Assembly: GCA_026119935.1 (NCBI GenBank)
Contig: JALRMH010000001.1
Location: 1,054,001-1,118,000, forward strand
DNA from: Endothia cerciana
Lineage: Eukaryota; Ascomycota; Sordariomycetes; Diaporthales; Cryphonectriaceae
Length of the DNA: 64,000 nucleotides
Direction: 5' to 3'
How positions within the stretch are numbered: position 1 is the stretch's first letter; each line of letters starts with the position of its first letter. This document shows, one piece after another, positions 1 to 12,052 of this stretch. The notes below the pieces were generated by a model, which saw only the letters and a list, made by a program, of their open reading frames with translations, did no database searches and had not been told where the DNA came from. The position numbers and the translations under genes were made by a program.

Positions 1-3000
1 CTATTGCTTACCTACTTATGTAGGTCGTCCTCACGATCTGACTCCCAAGCCACCTTAGCAACTCTGGCCTCTTCGTTCAGGCCAAACCCCCAACATGGCC
101 TCCCGTCAACAGTGCCTGGAAACCAGGGAATAACTATCGATCCAGGCATGCGGGCATTTACGCTCGATTGATCGCCGGAAGACGCAGAGCCTCGCCGACA
201 ATCTTTGTTCCCGAACCGGTGTACTGGGCCGATAGCCTACATGACTTTCCTTGATACCGCCTCATCCGAGCCGCGCCGGTCTCGGTTCCCTTGCAAACCG
301 GACTGTCAAGATTTGTCGGCAGGACCTATGGTCGACCTTGATAGATCAGCTGCGTAACAAGCTTTCGATGTTGCCACGTCTTGACGACAGGGTAGACGAG
401 CGGAGGTCGTTCCTTTCAGCCATGCACGAGGGGCGGACGGTGTCGGGTGGCCGCCCCACCCCCTTCGCTCCCGCCATTCCGCCAAAACCATGGCGCGCGC
501 CTAGTTGCAACCCTCGTTCTGCACCAGATTGATTTTGCCTCTTCGATCTCCGCGCCAAAACATCAACCAAGCTGCATCTGGCATGCAAGCACCGACGACG
601 TCACGAAGAAGATATCAATTTCTCCATCTCACCGCCGCCAGCCCACTAGAAACTGCCGATGGGCTGGCCCATTTTACACGGCCAGCGCTCGGGGGGCTGC
701 TAATCCTCAATGCTGACTTTTATCCTCGGAAGGATTGCGATTGTTTCTGGACAGGGCAAACAGATGCTGCCAGCTGTTTCAGAGGTCAAACCCGACATTG
801 GGTCATCGCTTGGCGCCACTTGGGGGTACCGCTGACAGCCTTTCCAACCACACATCATCGGTCTCAAATAATGCCATCTTCGCATTTTGGCACCCAGGTA
901 TCTATCTAGCCTAGCCAGACAGTCTGACCCAGGACCAGTTTCACAAGAAGGTCCCGACGTGACAACATCAAAACATCCTAACGGCAACCGCTCCCACTGT
1001 GGCCAAATCCATTGGCCACAATAAGCAATTGTCCTCATTTCCACTATGCGAGGTGGTGACCTGGGAGACCCGTGAGCTCGACTTGGCATGTCGTTTCTGC
1101 TAACAGCTTTATGATCTGCAACATCCTCCCAACGCTCCTTGAACCTGCACTTCCGGGCCGGCCGGAGACAATCAGGGATCTCCTCAATCCATAGCTTTGC
1201 CCTGAGACTTCCCAAACCTTGCAACGGCCTAAGAGGGTTGCTCACTCTCTGAGCGCAGAGACCGGCTGGGCGAATCGAGTTACCAGGCCTAACAGGTGCC
1301 ACTGACCACCTGAGTAGCCATGCCACCAACCTTGTACTGTCGCACAACACCACTGGTGTGCCAAATATCAAAGCCAGAAGCCAGAAGCCTTCAGTTAGCT
1401 AGCGGGGGAACAATCGGGTTTCGAGATAGCTAGAAGCCCAGAGCGTGTCTGTTCCCGCGCCGCAATGCTCTGATGGGCTCTCTTCCCCTTTGCGCCTGGA
1501 CAGCCGGCGGAGTGAGTCATCGAAGTCGAGGAACCCGCAACCGACTCTCGAGTCATGAAGAGATAGATGTTCGGACGGTCTTTGGCATAGGTAGGTCATA
1601 TCGAGTGAACAGCGGCAATTGAAACATCAAGCCTGGTGTGTACCGCGCTCCACTGCTTGTTCGTGCATGCAGCTGGTCATCTTCCGGCTCGAGAGCTGGA
1701 CAAAGCGAATGAATGAGTGGCGAACAAGCAGTTGGCAGTGACAAGACAGGCCACATCAAAATTCCACATCAACTGCGAATGGATGGCAGACCCAATATGC
1801 TCTTCAGGCTGTGCCACAGAGTGCCACGGAACCACTCGGGGGTTGCGCCATGGGAGGTTGTCGCACAGGACATGGATCATGCCACAGTCGCCAGCAGATT
1901 ATATCCTGTATGGAAATACAGAGTGTGTGACATCTCTGGTTCCCACCACCTGTTAAAAGCCAGGAGACACAGGCCTCACTTGGATAAGTGCTTTCAGGGA
2001 ACACTGACCAAGGAGATTGGAAGGTCAAGACCAAGCATCCATCCACAGAGCACGACCCCCAATTCCACGGGGGGTTCGCGAGGACTCGATCGATTGCACC
2101 GCCCAGAGCCTTGCAGGAGGCGCTAAAGATTCAGCAGTCCCCATCGCATGGCACACGACATCGGCATGCTGAGGCTCTATAGGGAGATGGCAATAGGGCC
2201 TAGGCAAGGCATGCAGCAGGCGGGACATGACGGACACGGAAAGTGAATGCAGATTAGCACCGTTGCGAGGAACCCCCCGGCGCCTTGGGAGTGGGGGGTG
2301 AAGGGGGGAGCCGTGTGCTCGACCTCGTGCAGCCTCACTGCGAATAGCGTTGCAATGGACAAGAGTGCAATGAAGGGGCTGGGGATCCGACAGCCTGAAG
2401 TCATCCGAGCTACTCCAAGCTCATCCTGCAGTGCGCCAAGTCCACCGCATCAAGTCATTGTAGCCAAGTTCAGAATGGGGAGCTGAAGCGAGACTCGATT
2501 TCTTCCACATGGTGTTCGGGATCTACTTACTATGTATGTACAGTACTACGGTAGGGGACCGCGGGAAGGGATGGATCTACCCTGACGGATGGCCCTGCAC
2601 GAGTGAGCGAGGCGGGCTCCGCTTTGCGAGCTAGCTCGCAGACCTCAACCAATGACCAGCCGTCTATAGCGTATTATACTAGGGACCTTCCAAGCTCAGT
2701 GGCGTGTGCGGTTGCGACCCGGGCGTTCGCCGTTGCTGCTTACCTAAGGCAGCTAGCCTGGATTTCCAATACCGACGGTTACCTGTTTTGACGCCTGCGG
2801 TGGATCGCGGCTTTTGGACTGCTACCCACCCCCGGTGCACCCGTCTCTTGGTTTTCCGTTTCGAGATGGATGATTCAATCAGTCCCATTGCTTGAGCATT
2901 TGCCATTTCGGAGTCTTCTGGTCGGCTCGTAACACGGTCATTGCTCAAACCCGCTCCTGGCCACGCTCTCTTTTGCGGGGCATCTGACACTGGCTTGAAG

Positions 3001-3073
3001 ATGAGCGAGCCTTGTTTCGAACTCGTGCTCTCGTTTTCGCTTGGCCCCGGCAGAGGTCCGGCCGGGCTTGACC
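1..3073. other. intergenic, no supported gene
   Basis: Open frames here overlap on both strands, mostly lack an ATG or splice context, and match no family I know. The longest (minus strand, about 700-1371) starts at a TTG and has no recognisable domain. I see only ordinary spacer and, near the right end, the presumed promoter and leader of the helicase gene. Confidence 0.5.
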
Positions 3074-3081
3074 ATGGCTGA
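3001..3081 (+). promoter_or_regulatory. upstream ORF overlapping the helicase start
   Basis: An ATG at 3001 with A at -3 opens a 26-codon frame that ends at TGA 3079-3081, five bases past the main ATG at 3074 and in another frame. If it lies in the mRNA leader, ribosomes using it cannot easily restart at the main ATG, so it would lower translation. The transcription start is not known. Confidence 0.35.
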
Positions 3082-5913
3082 GAACACTGGCATCCGGCAT
3101 AAGACGAGCGTGCAGGCCGCACAGGGGCATCGAACCGCGTACCAGACGGCCGCCGTCAGAGGCCAGAAGCGTCAGGCCGAGGTCCCAAAACCCCCCAGCG
3201 AGGGGCGCCGGCCTGCCAAGCGGGTAGCTCATTTCCAGCCTGCCGCGTGTGTCCCCTCGGGGCTGCCAAGTCTCGTGGCCAGCGAGGTCACGAGGCGACA
3301 ACCAGCGACGACACAGAGCGGTACCGCGAACGGCCCGTCTGAGTACTCGCAGAGAAGGAGATACCCCTCCACGCCGACTGCAGCCTGTGATGCTCAGCTC
3401 AAGCTGTCCCACCCCGCCTATAGGCTGCCAAGGCCACTGGTGGCCAACTTCGAATCGCTCGGCATCGAGAGCATCTACCCCTGGCAGAAGCAATGTCTCC
3501 TGCAGCCGGGCCTCCTCCAGGGCAAGGTAAACCTCGTATACAGCGCACCAACCGGCGGCGGAAAGTCTCTCGTTGCCGACTTGCTGATGCTCAAAAGGGT
3601 GCTAGATGACAGGGAAGCCAAAGCCTTGCTGGTCTTACCCTATGTCGCTCTTGTCCAGGAGAAGGCCCGCTGGCTGAGGAATGTGGTCAACGGCATCTCG
3701 AGAGAGGCCATCACCGGGCCCATCAAGGATTCCGAGCGCAGGGTTATTTGGAGAAAGCGTGCAGACGAAGACACCGTCAGGGTGGTCGGGTTCTTCGGCG
3801 GAAGCAAGATCAGGCAGACGTGGGCCGATTTTGATATCGGTGTCTGCACCATGGAGAAAGCGAACGCACTCGTCAATGGCGCAATCGATGATGGATCCTT
3901 TACTAAGCTGAAAATCCTCGTGCTTGACGAGCTCCACATGATTGACGACGACCACCGCGGTTACTTGCTTGAACTGATGGCGACGAAGCTCCTCTCTCTG
4001 GGCGATAATGCTGTGCAAATTGTCGGCATGAGCGCCACGCTCACGAACATCAAGCTTCTTGCGGCTTGGCTCCAGGCGCATTTCTACGAAACTACTTACA
4101 GACCGGTGCCGATTGAAGAGCATCTCGTCTGTGATGGCAATGTCTACGCAGCTGGGGCGACGAGCGCGTTGATCAGAGCTGCCACTCAAGTAAACGGGAG
4201 TCAAACCCTGCAGGCACGTTTAGATGCCCTTGGCACCATAGCACCATCCGCTGCAAAAGAGTTGCAGGACCCCGTGCTGAACTCAGTTGTTGCACTGGCG
4301 TGCGAGACGGCTCGTGCTGGCTATGGCGCGTTAGTATTTGCGAGCAGTCGCGCTGGCTGCGAGTCCGATGCGCTGATCATCAGCCGCGTCATGCCTCTTC
4401 TAAGCGAGACGAACGTAGATGTTCAGGAGAAGCGGGCAGATTTGCTAGGAGATCTTCGGAGTCTGCCCGGAGGCCTGGACCCGACGCTCGAAGAGACAAT
4501 ACCAAGGGGAGTCGCTTTCCACCATGCTGGGCTCACTATCGAGGAGAGGGATCTCATCGCCAATGCGTACGACTCTGGGGCGATCAAAGTCTGTGTGGCC
4601 ACCTGCTCTCTGGCAGCGGGCATCAACCTGCCGGCAAGGCGTGTGATCCTGCACAATGCCCGCATGGGTCGTGACCTGCTGGGACCAGCCATGCTGCGTC
4701 AGATGAGAGGGAGGGCTGGCCGGAAAGGCAAAGATGAGGTTGGGGAGACATACCTTTGTTGTCGGCAGAAAGATCTCGAAGATGTTGGGGAGCTGCTGCG
4801 AGCAGAACTGCCTCGAGTGGCCAGCTCTCTCAGCACCGACAGGCAGCGCATACAGAGAGCGCTGCTTGAGGCCATTGCTGTACGGCTCGCAACCGGTCAG
4901 GAGTCACTGCATGAATACATCCACAAGACACTGCTCTACCGCTCAACTGAGATGGAAAAGATCCCTGGCATAATCGAAGCCAGCCTCTCGGAGTTGCAGT
5001 CAAGAGGCTTCATCTCCATCGATCAGTTCTGCAACTTTGAAGCAACCCAGCTCGGCAAAGCCATCGTGACTTCTTCATTTGACCCCGAAGACGGCATTTT
5101 CATCTATAAGGAGCTGAAAAAGGCACTCCGGGCTTTTGTGATGGATGGCGAGATGCATATCCTCTACACGTTCACGCCCGTCCAGAACATGTCGGTCGCC
5201 ATTAACTGGAAGGTCTTTGCGAATGAGATGGAAGGTCTAGGCGAGAGTGGTATGCGGGTTCTCGGCTTTCTAGGCTTGAAGCCCACTGAAATCAACAGAA
5301 TGATGCACGGAGGCACCATGAAGACCTCGACCATCCAGGAGAAAGAGCTCATCCGTGTCTACCACCGCTTCTACTTTGCTCTCCAGCTCCGCGACCTCTG
5401 CAATGAGATGCCCATTCATCGCGTCGCCCAAAAATACGAAATGCCGCGCGGCGCCGTCCAGACGCTGGCGCAGACCTGCCAGGGCTTTGCGGCCGGCATG
5501 GTCAAATTCTGTGAGCAGATGGGGTGGGGTGTCATGGCCGCTGCGCTGGACCACTTCTCGGACCGGCTTAGGGCCGGAGCCAAATCGGACTTGCTGGAGC
5601 TCGCGAGGATCACATTCGTCAAGAGCAGGACCGCGCGGGTCTTCTGGGATAACGGGCTGCGGAGTGTTGCTGCTGTTGCGAACGCGGATCCTCAGGAGCT
5701 AGTTCCAATACTGATGCAGGCGCAGCCCAACAAACTACGTCTCGAAGCGAAGGACGAGGAAAAGTACAAGGAAAAGCTCCTCAATAAGGCGAAAGTCATT
5801 GCGGACTCCGCGAACAGTCTTTGGCGTAAGTCATTGTCGAGACCCGAGGACGAGAAGAAACTAACGGACACCAACCAGAGATCGAGCTGCAACATGATAT
5901 TGACGAGGAATGA
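3074..5913 (+). CDS. HELQ/POLQ-like superfamily 2 DNA helicase
   Basis: Predicted 928 aa from two exons, 3074-5825 and 5879-5913; the 53-nt intron has GTAAGT, a CTAAC branch site and CAG. Seen: Walker A SAPTGGGKS (157-165, Lys164), DEXH box DELH (285-288), GMSAT motif III, then the second RecA lobe with HHAGL and QMRGRAGRKG (motif VI). A winged-helix and helical region follows. This order is that of HELQ and of the helicase half of DNA polymerase theta; there is no polymerase domain. Family members unwind forked DNA and act in replication-fork and crosslink repair; in Neurospora the equivalent is thought to be mus-301. The start is the first in-frame ATG (A at -3, G at +4). The frame upstream begins only with a TTG. 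The N-terminal ~110 residues are basic and low in domain signal. A short upstream ORF overlaps the start. Confidence 0.88.
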
Positions 5914-7463
5914 CGCTGAGAATCCAGATCAAGAGTTCCGCCCAGGTATACCTCGACTGGGTCGGAGGAAACCTGCAGAACCGTGTGTATCGCCGTGGTT
6001 CACAACGGGTTACCATCGTACAACTGTCCGTCCCAGTCAACGTGCTGCTGGTGAAAATTGCTTTGCCTCACAGCAAACTCGAAGTCTGACTACAGACGGT
6101 GTGGTGTGTGTGCTACGGCAGCCAGCGGCGAACCAGCGGCGAAGCAAGCCGTGTCTTTCACCCTCAGTCACTGGCCGAGGTGTGTCAAACACGGCCCCCA
6201 GACCACTGCGCTGCAACCCGCAAACTTTCAGCCATGCCGCCCTGTTGTTTACCCGAGACACTGTCCACGTGTTGCGAGCGAAGACGTTTCCACAGTGTAC
6301 CTGGCGACACACCCACTCACCGAACAACGCAAGTCTAGTATCGCATATCCAGTCAAGTAGCCTGGATCGGCTCCGCGGCGGCAATGGAGTATTTCGCCTC
6401 ATGCAAATGCATGGATGTGAAGCTCGCACGCAGATGCCCCATGCGAAGAGAGCCAACAGAACAATACCAACGCCCAGCGCAGCGCCACAGTCTCACTTGT
6501 GTGCCTGGCAGTGTTACGCAGCGTCCACTAACTTTCGTCCTGAGAAAGTTTGCGCTACGGGCTGCCCGCTCATGATTTTCAGCAGTGCTTGCACAATAGC
6601 TGCAGTCTGCTGCAGGTTGATGCACCATCCGTCACTGCATGCCCTGCTTGCTGATTTGTATTGGCATCGCTTTGCATCGCACCGCGTGGCTGACCGTCCC
6701 ATCCTGCATATGCGCGGCACCGAGCCGTCCATGTGGACGGATGATCTATACAGACTTGTGAAGAGCATTCGCCACTTGGGACGTTAGCCGCAAAGCTTTC
6801 CCCAAGAAGCTTACCCGCAGCCTGATGTGCCAGGTAAATAGCGTCTCTACCACGAGCATCAATAACACGCTCGCCCACCTCCGGAAGAGGGGGGGGGGGG
6901 GGGGCATGCAGTCCAGGCTATATGCCAGTTCCCGCTGCCACAATACGGACGTACTTACTACCTTTCTGCGTCTTAGCTTGAAACTCTGCTTGAGGCAGGG
7001 TCTCAAATGCGGGCAGGTGATGCACGGAGGAGACGCCGAGGACACAAGCCTTGGGCGCCCCAATGCTCTTACGAGCAGCTTGCCATACCGTCACATCATC
7101 CTCTGTATGCATGCATGTCATTCGACCAGAGGGTCGGTGTGGCTGGCTACTTAGCTCACTTTCCTACCACCCTCTTCCCGCCGTCGGCTCCCACCCAAAT
7201 GGTCCTCAGCCTGCCGTAACGTGCACACGGGCGGTTGCCTCTTTACTTTTCCTGCAGCAGTATAATAGCGCTCGTCGTCTTGCATCTGCACAAGGTCACA
7301 GCCTGTTTCTGCTTTTTCATGTTTGTTCGCCAAATGCAACGTTTTTCTCCTTCTTCCTCACAAACGCACCTTGCTGGACATTAACTTGCCACTCTTACTC
7401 GTTTGCTGGCCAGTCTATCATCTCTGGATCCGACAGGAAAGGGCAGGATTGCGCATATCGTCG
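5914..7463. other. intergenic spacer with a G16 run
   Basis: Nothing coding is supported between the helicase stop and the BTB gene. Frames on the plus strand past 5913 only read through the spliced stop. A run of 16 G lies at 6889-6904. The last ~250 bases are pyrimidine-rich, as is usual for a fungal leader. Confidence 0.5.
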
Positions 7464-8960
7464 ATGGCGATGTCAGTCTCAAGAAACGGGGAGGGCAGCT
7501 CTAGGGGTAATAGGATGGGAGCTACTCTGGGCGAGGCGATGCGAGCTCCATCAAATGCGCCGGACATCAGGGTATTGGACAGGATCCCAGAAGGGCTGGA
7601 TGCGAAAGAGGTTCTGAACTACAAGGAGGACTTATGGCTCACTACGCATGACGGGTGAGGACTTCCCCAACTGAACTTGCGCTTCGTTCCCAGTCGCCAC
7701 TACAGTCGCATCGCGAACCAGTCATATGCACTCAAAGTCTGACATTCGCTGCAGGCGATATAGCTCCCCGATAATTCCCGTCCGCGTTGGTACCGCGCCG
7801 CATCAGGAGGTCTTCCAGGTGGGCTCAGCTTGCGAACCACACTCGTCTGCCCTACGAGCACTGTCTCACTAACGTTACGCCAGGTTCACAAGAATGTCCT
7901 AATAAAGTCTGAATGGTTCCGCAAAGCACTTTGCGGAAATTTTGCAGAAGCCGCGGCTCAATCACTCGACCTGCCGGTGGAGGACCCAGCCATTTTCCAC
8001 TTCGTCATCGCCTACTTGTACGAAGAGAAATATGCGCCGACCAAGCCCCTGTCGACTGCCCTCATTCAAGACGAGGACAAGGGCAAAGGTCGAGAAAATG
8101 AAGTCAACATCGCACTGGATACGGATTCGGACGTTTCAACCGCTAGTTATCATAGCGATAGCAGCGCCAGATCTCGGCAATATCGAGACCGCCACCAACG
8201 CCGAGCCGAAAGAGAAGCTGAGCGTCTGAGACAGAAGCATCCGGGCATGCATCGGCCAGACTGCTCTTGTCCGCAATGCTTAGTGACCATGGTGCCTTGT
8301 TTCTCGTGCGGATTCACGCCCCGTGGGCCTCCGACTGCCCACCTACCTTCGCCGCCGCCGCCGCCGCCGGTCCCTCTTCCCGGACAGAGATCCCACCGCC
8401 ATCGCCGAGGGCCCGATGGTCGACCTCTGCCGCGAGCTGAATTGTCACCGCCGCTTACATTAATTGAAAAGGACCCGGCACGAATCAAGGGCGAGGATAT
8501 GCGCACGTGGCTCATCGCGTACGAGTTGAACATCGACGTGTACGTATGCGCCAACAAGTTCCTGCTCGATGATTTCAAGCAGAAAATTGCTCGCGTCACG
8601 ATCGATATGCTCGAGACGGCAGGCTCCGACGCCGCGCAGGTCGAAGTCCTTGAGCTCTGCACGAAGCTCTACGAGGGCGTCAGCGACAAGGACCCTCTGC
8701 TAAAGATGGTATTTGCGCGCGTCGGTTTCCTGCAGAGCACGCTGTGGAGGAGAGCACCGGTCGAGACAAACCAGTTCCTGACCGAGAACCCGGAGGTTGG
8801 GGCTCTGATTTTGAAGGAGATGGCCATCCGGGGCGAGGCGGATCTGCGTTCTGGGATCCCGAGCATGGAGAGGAACCCAACGGCACCTGCGCCGCATCTG
8901 GTGGCTAGTATGCGCAACCAGTATCGACCTCGCCACGCACCTCACAGGATATACTACTAA
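7464..8960 (+). CDS. BTB/POZ domain protein
   Basis: Predicted 443 aa from three exons: 7464-7654, 7755-7818, 7884-8960. The splices give a continuous domain reading ...LWLTTHDG / RYSSPIIPVRVG / VHKNVLIKSEWFRKAL..., the 'stored protein, then HKxxLxxxSxxFxxxL' core of a BTB fold (about residues 60-140). A linker rich in Ser, Arg and acidic residues follows, with a Cys/His cluster (HRPDCSCPQC, then CFSC) that may bind metal, a Pro run, and a helical C-terminal half with conserved ACDVY-type BTB-back features. BTB proteins are usually dimerisation modules or Cullin-3 adaptors; which applies here cannot be told. The ATG at 7464 is followed by a second at 7470. No paralogue or cluster partner is near. 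Confidence 0.8.
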
Positions 8961-9700
8961 AGGGCCTAGTCGGCTTCTTGCAATTGCGCGAACTGTGTGG
9001 ATGAGGCGCCTCGTCTTAACGGGCGAGATACATGAAGCGAGAAGTCAGGTGGATGTGGGTATCGCTTCGTTGACAGGGCATGATTGATGAATGATGTCGT
9101 TTGATTTCGCCGGGGGGACCTCTGCGGACAAGTAAGGCTAGTCCAGGGAGCCTGCAAGGAGCCCTTTCAAAGTCCACAACCGGACCTGAAGAAAATTCAT
9201 GGACGTCCGTCGTTCGGGTCAGGATTAATACCGAGCACTTGTCATTACGGCGTTGGGTTGTACAATATTAAGCTTCCTTTTAACCGTACCTTGGAAGCGT
9301 CACCAACCCCATTGGTGGACTCCGAACGAACACTCTGCTCCAACTGACCGACTTTGCCCTGCATGATGCAAGCCTCCTGTTCCCCCACAATCCTCAGGCT
9401 TTCAACTTCAATATGCGGAGAACACCGCCCAATGTCGATCTGCACCGTCGCCGGCCCGTGAAGCGAAGCCGCTTTGCAGCAAGTAGTATCGTTCCCCTTC
9501 CCTTAGGGGCCCTGCCTGTGTCAGCTCATCACCCGGATGCTCGGGGTATCTGATGGCTGGCGACTCAGGTCGGCCGGAAACATCCACCCGAAGTAGATGG
9601 ATAAAAAGACTACATTTCCCCTGCCAAGGATCATGAAGACGCTCATCCTCCCAGGGCCCTTGCCGTTGCCCCTCCTTCCCTCACCTCAGGAGCCGTCGCG
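8961..9700. other. intergenic, promoter of the carboxylesterase
   Basis: No gene is supported. A short CT-rich stretch precedes the carboxylesterase start. An ATG at 9632 lies upstream but its frame lacks a signal peptide. Confidence 0.5.
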
Positions 9701-11573
9701 ATGGCCGGCTTCCGCATCCTCCCCCAAGCCCTCCTCACCGCGGCCCTGGCCGCCGGGGCCCTCGCCCAGGACCTCCTCGCAACCCTAGACTACGGCACCT
9801 TCCAGGGCGCCTACTCGTCCTCCTACAACATCTCCTACTGGCAGAAGATCCCCTTCGCCGCGCCGCCCGTCGGCGCCCTCCGCTTCCGCGGCCCGCAGCC
9901 CCCGGCGCCGCTCCCCAACGGCACCGTCTACGACTCCACGCAGACCTTCGACATGTGCCCGCAGCGGGCGGTCAACGGCTCCGAGGACTGCCTGTACCTG
10001 GGTCTGTACTCGCGCCCCTGGGCCGCCGGGCAGCCCCTGCGGCCCGTCGTGGTGGTCTTCTACGGGGGCGCGTACATCGAGGGCGACGCGAGCTTCACCA
10101 TCCCGCCCAGCGCGTACCCGGTCCTCAACGTGTCGGCCGGGACAGATCTCGTCCTCGTGTGCTCCAACTACAGGACGAACGCGTTCGGGTTCCTGCCGGG
10201 CAGGGAGGTCGCGGCGGACAGGAACGGGAGCGACCTGAACCCGGGCTTGTTGGATCAGGATGCCGCCATCAAGTGTGAGTTATCTTTGCCTTGTTCCCTT
10301 TAGGGGGGGGGGGGGAAGGACTTGGGGGTGATTTTTTTCCTCCTTGGGGAGATAGAGAAGCTTGAGCACGGAGGAGTGCCATCGTCCCCAGCCTCACACA
10401 TCGGGCAAGACAGCTGACAGGCCCCGCAGGGACAAAGAAGTACGTATCGGCGTTCGGGGGGGACCCCTCCCAGATCTCCATCTGGGGCCAGTCCGCCGGC
10501 GGCGGCAGCGTCGTCGCGCAGGCCATCGCGCGGGCCGGCCTCCCCGCCGCCCAGAACCCGCCGCTCTTCGGCCGCGCGCTCGCCTCGAGCCCCTTCTGGG
10601 TCAAGACGTACGACCACGACGCGCCCCAGGCGCAGGCCGTCTACGACCGCTTCAGCACCCTCGCGGGCTGCGGCACCGGCGCCGGGAGCCTGTCGTGCCT
10701 CAAGGCGGCGGACGTGCAGGCGCTGCGGGACGCGAGCCTGGTCGTCGACGCGAGCCACACGTACAACACGAGCAGCTACACGTGGGCGCCCGTGATCGAC
10801 GGGCGGTTCCTGACGATGCGGCTGAGCGAGGCAAGCGACAAGGGGCTGGTGAACATGGAGTACGGGTGGGGTATGTACAACACCCACGAGGGCGAGAACT
10901 TCATCCCGCCGGGCCTCGAAGATGCCGACGACACCGGCTCCCCGCCCTTCAACTCGAGCCTGGCCAGCTTTGACAGCTGGCTCGCAGGCTACCTGCCCGA
11001 CTTCTCCGAGGCCGACCTGGACAAGGTCAAGCAGCTTTACCCTGAAGACGGCAGCAGCGAGACGATCACGAGCTATAACACGACCTACATCCGGGCGGGA
11101 CTGATCTTCAGAGACTCCGTGTTGGCCTGTCCCGGATACTGGATGGCGGGCGCGGCATCGAAGGGCAGTTACGTGGGTGAATACTCAATCTCGCCTGCGA
11201 CCCATGGTTCTGATACTGGATGGGTGCGTCCCCCCCCCCCCCCTTTCTCTCACGGCTGTGTACCTAATAATGAGCCGAAAACACAAATGTTGATTTTTTT
11301 TTTTACCATTCTGTGCAGTGGGACACAATCAGCTCCGTGCAACAGACCGAGCCAGAGATCTATCATGGCTACACCGGAGCCTTCGCCTCCTTCTTCATGA
11401 CTGACGACCCGAACGCTATGAAACTCACACCTGGCGACGTCTCCGGCGTACCTCCGCTTTCGTCGGGTGAGGAATTCAACATCAACGCTGACGGGTTTGC
11501 CGACATCAAGCTGACGCAGTTCAAGGCGAGGTGTGACTTCTGGAAGAGTGTAGCCGCCAAGGTCCCTATATAG
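9701..11573 (+). CDS. secreted type-B carboxylesterase/lipase
   Basis: Predicted 540 aa from exons 9701-10274, 10430-11223 and 11319-11573. Residues 1-22 form a signal peptide (MAGFRILPQALLTAALAAGA, cut near AQ-D), so the enzyme should be secreted. It has the alpha/beta-hydrolase layout of the family: a PFAAPPVGALRF block, SEDCLYL disulfide region, oxyanion segment FYGGAY, and nucleophile elbow GQSAGG with Ser213. The C-terminal YHGYTG holds the likely catalytic His. Two things differ from textbook members: the oxyanion loop reads YGGAY instead of HGGG, and the elbow reads GQS rather than GES. Substrate cannot be told; the family hydrolyses carboxylic esters and some lipids. Both introns carry long homopolymers (G13 at 10303, C14 at 11230). 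The second splice joins two Trp codons and is slightly less certain. Confidence 0.85.
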
Positions 11574-12052
11574 ACGTGAAAATACCATATACCGGGCTAT
11601 GAACGGCGGCCTCCTGCCGATACGTAGCCCTTTGAAGCTCCTCCGAGTGTTAGAGATCTTGCTCTTGTGAAGCGTGTACCGTTGGTTTGTGATCCCGGGG
11701 GGTTGGGCTCGGGGATGCTAAACTCCTAGTCGATAGCATCATCCCGCACTACATTGACATCCGTCAGTTTCTTGCATCCCAAGTGCCTCGAGACAGACAG
11801 GAAGAAAAAAAAAGAACAAAGAAGGGGAAAAAAGGAGCAATCCGGAGCCAAGAACCTGTCCGGGGATACGATTGGATCCCGAAAATCATTGCTTTAATAC
11901 CTCATGAGGTAGAAAAAAAAAGAGGGGCCTTGGGTGTGGAAAAAGCTGCTTACATTTGAAGAGTTGTGACAGCACCTCGTCAGAACGTGCTCGGATCGCG
12001 TTGTGATACACTGGTGCTCTTGTCAGGACCGCTTCGCATGAATCAGGCCAGG
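11574..12052. other. convergent intergenic region
   Basis: Short spacer between the stops of the carboxylesterase (+) and the iminopeptidase (-). It holds A-rich tracts (about 11805-11835 and 11910-11922), as expected of 3' ends, and no coding signal. Confidence 0.5.

Noticed and set aside
700..1371. 223-codon minus-strand frame
   Set aside because: Starts at TTG, has no recognisable domain and no splice partners.
3041..3073. N-terminal extension of the helicase from a TTG
   Set aside because: The ATG at 3074 has good context and the added eleven codons show no conserved feature.
5914..6787. Continuation of the helicase frame past 5913
   Set aside because: A good 53-nt intron leads to a stop at 5911-5913; the read-through sequence has no domain.
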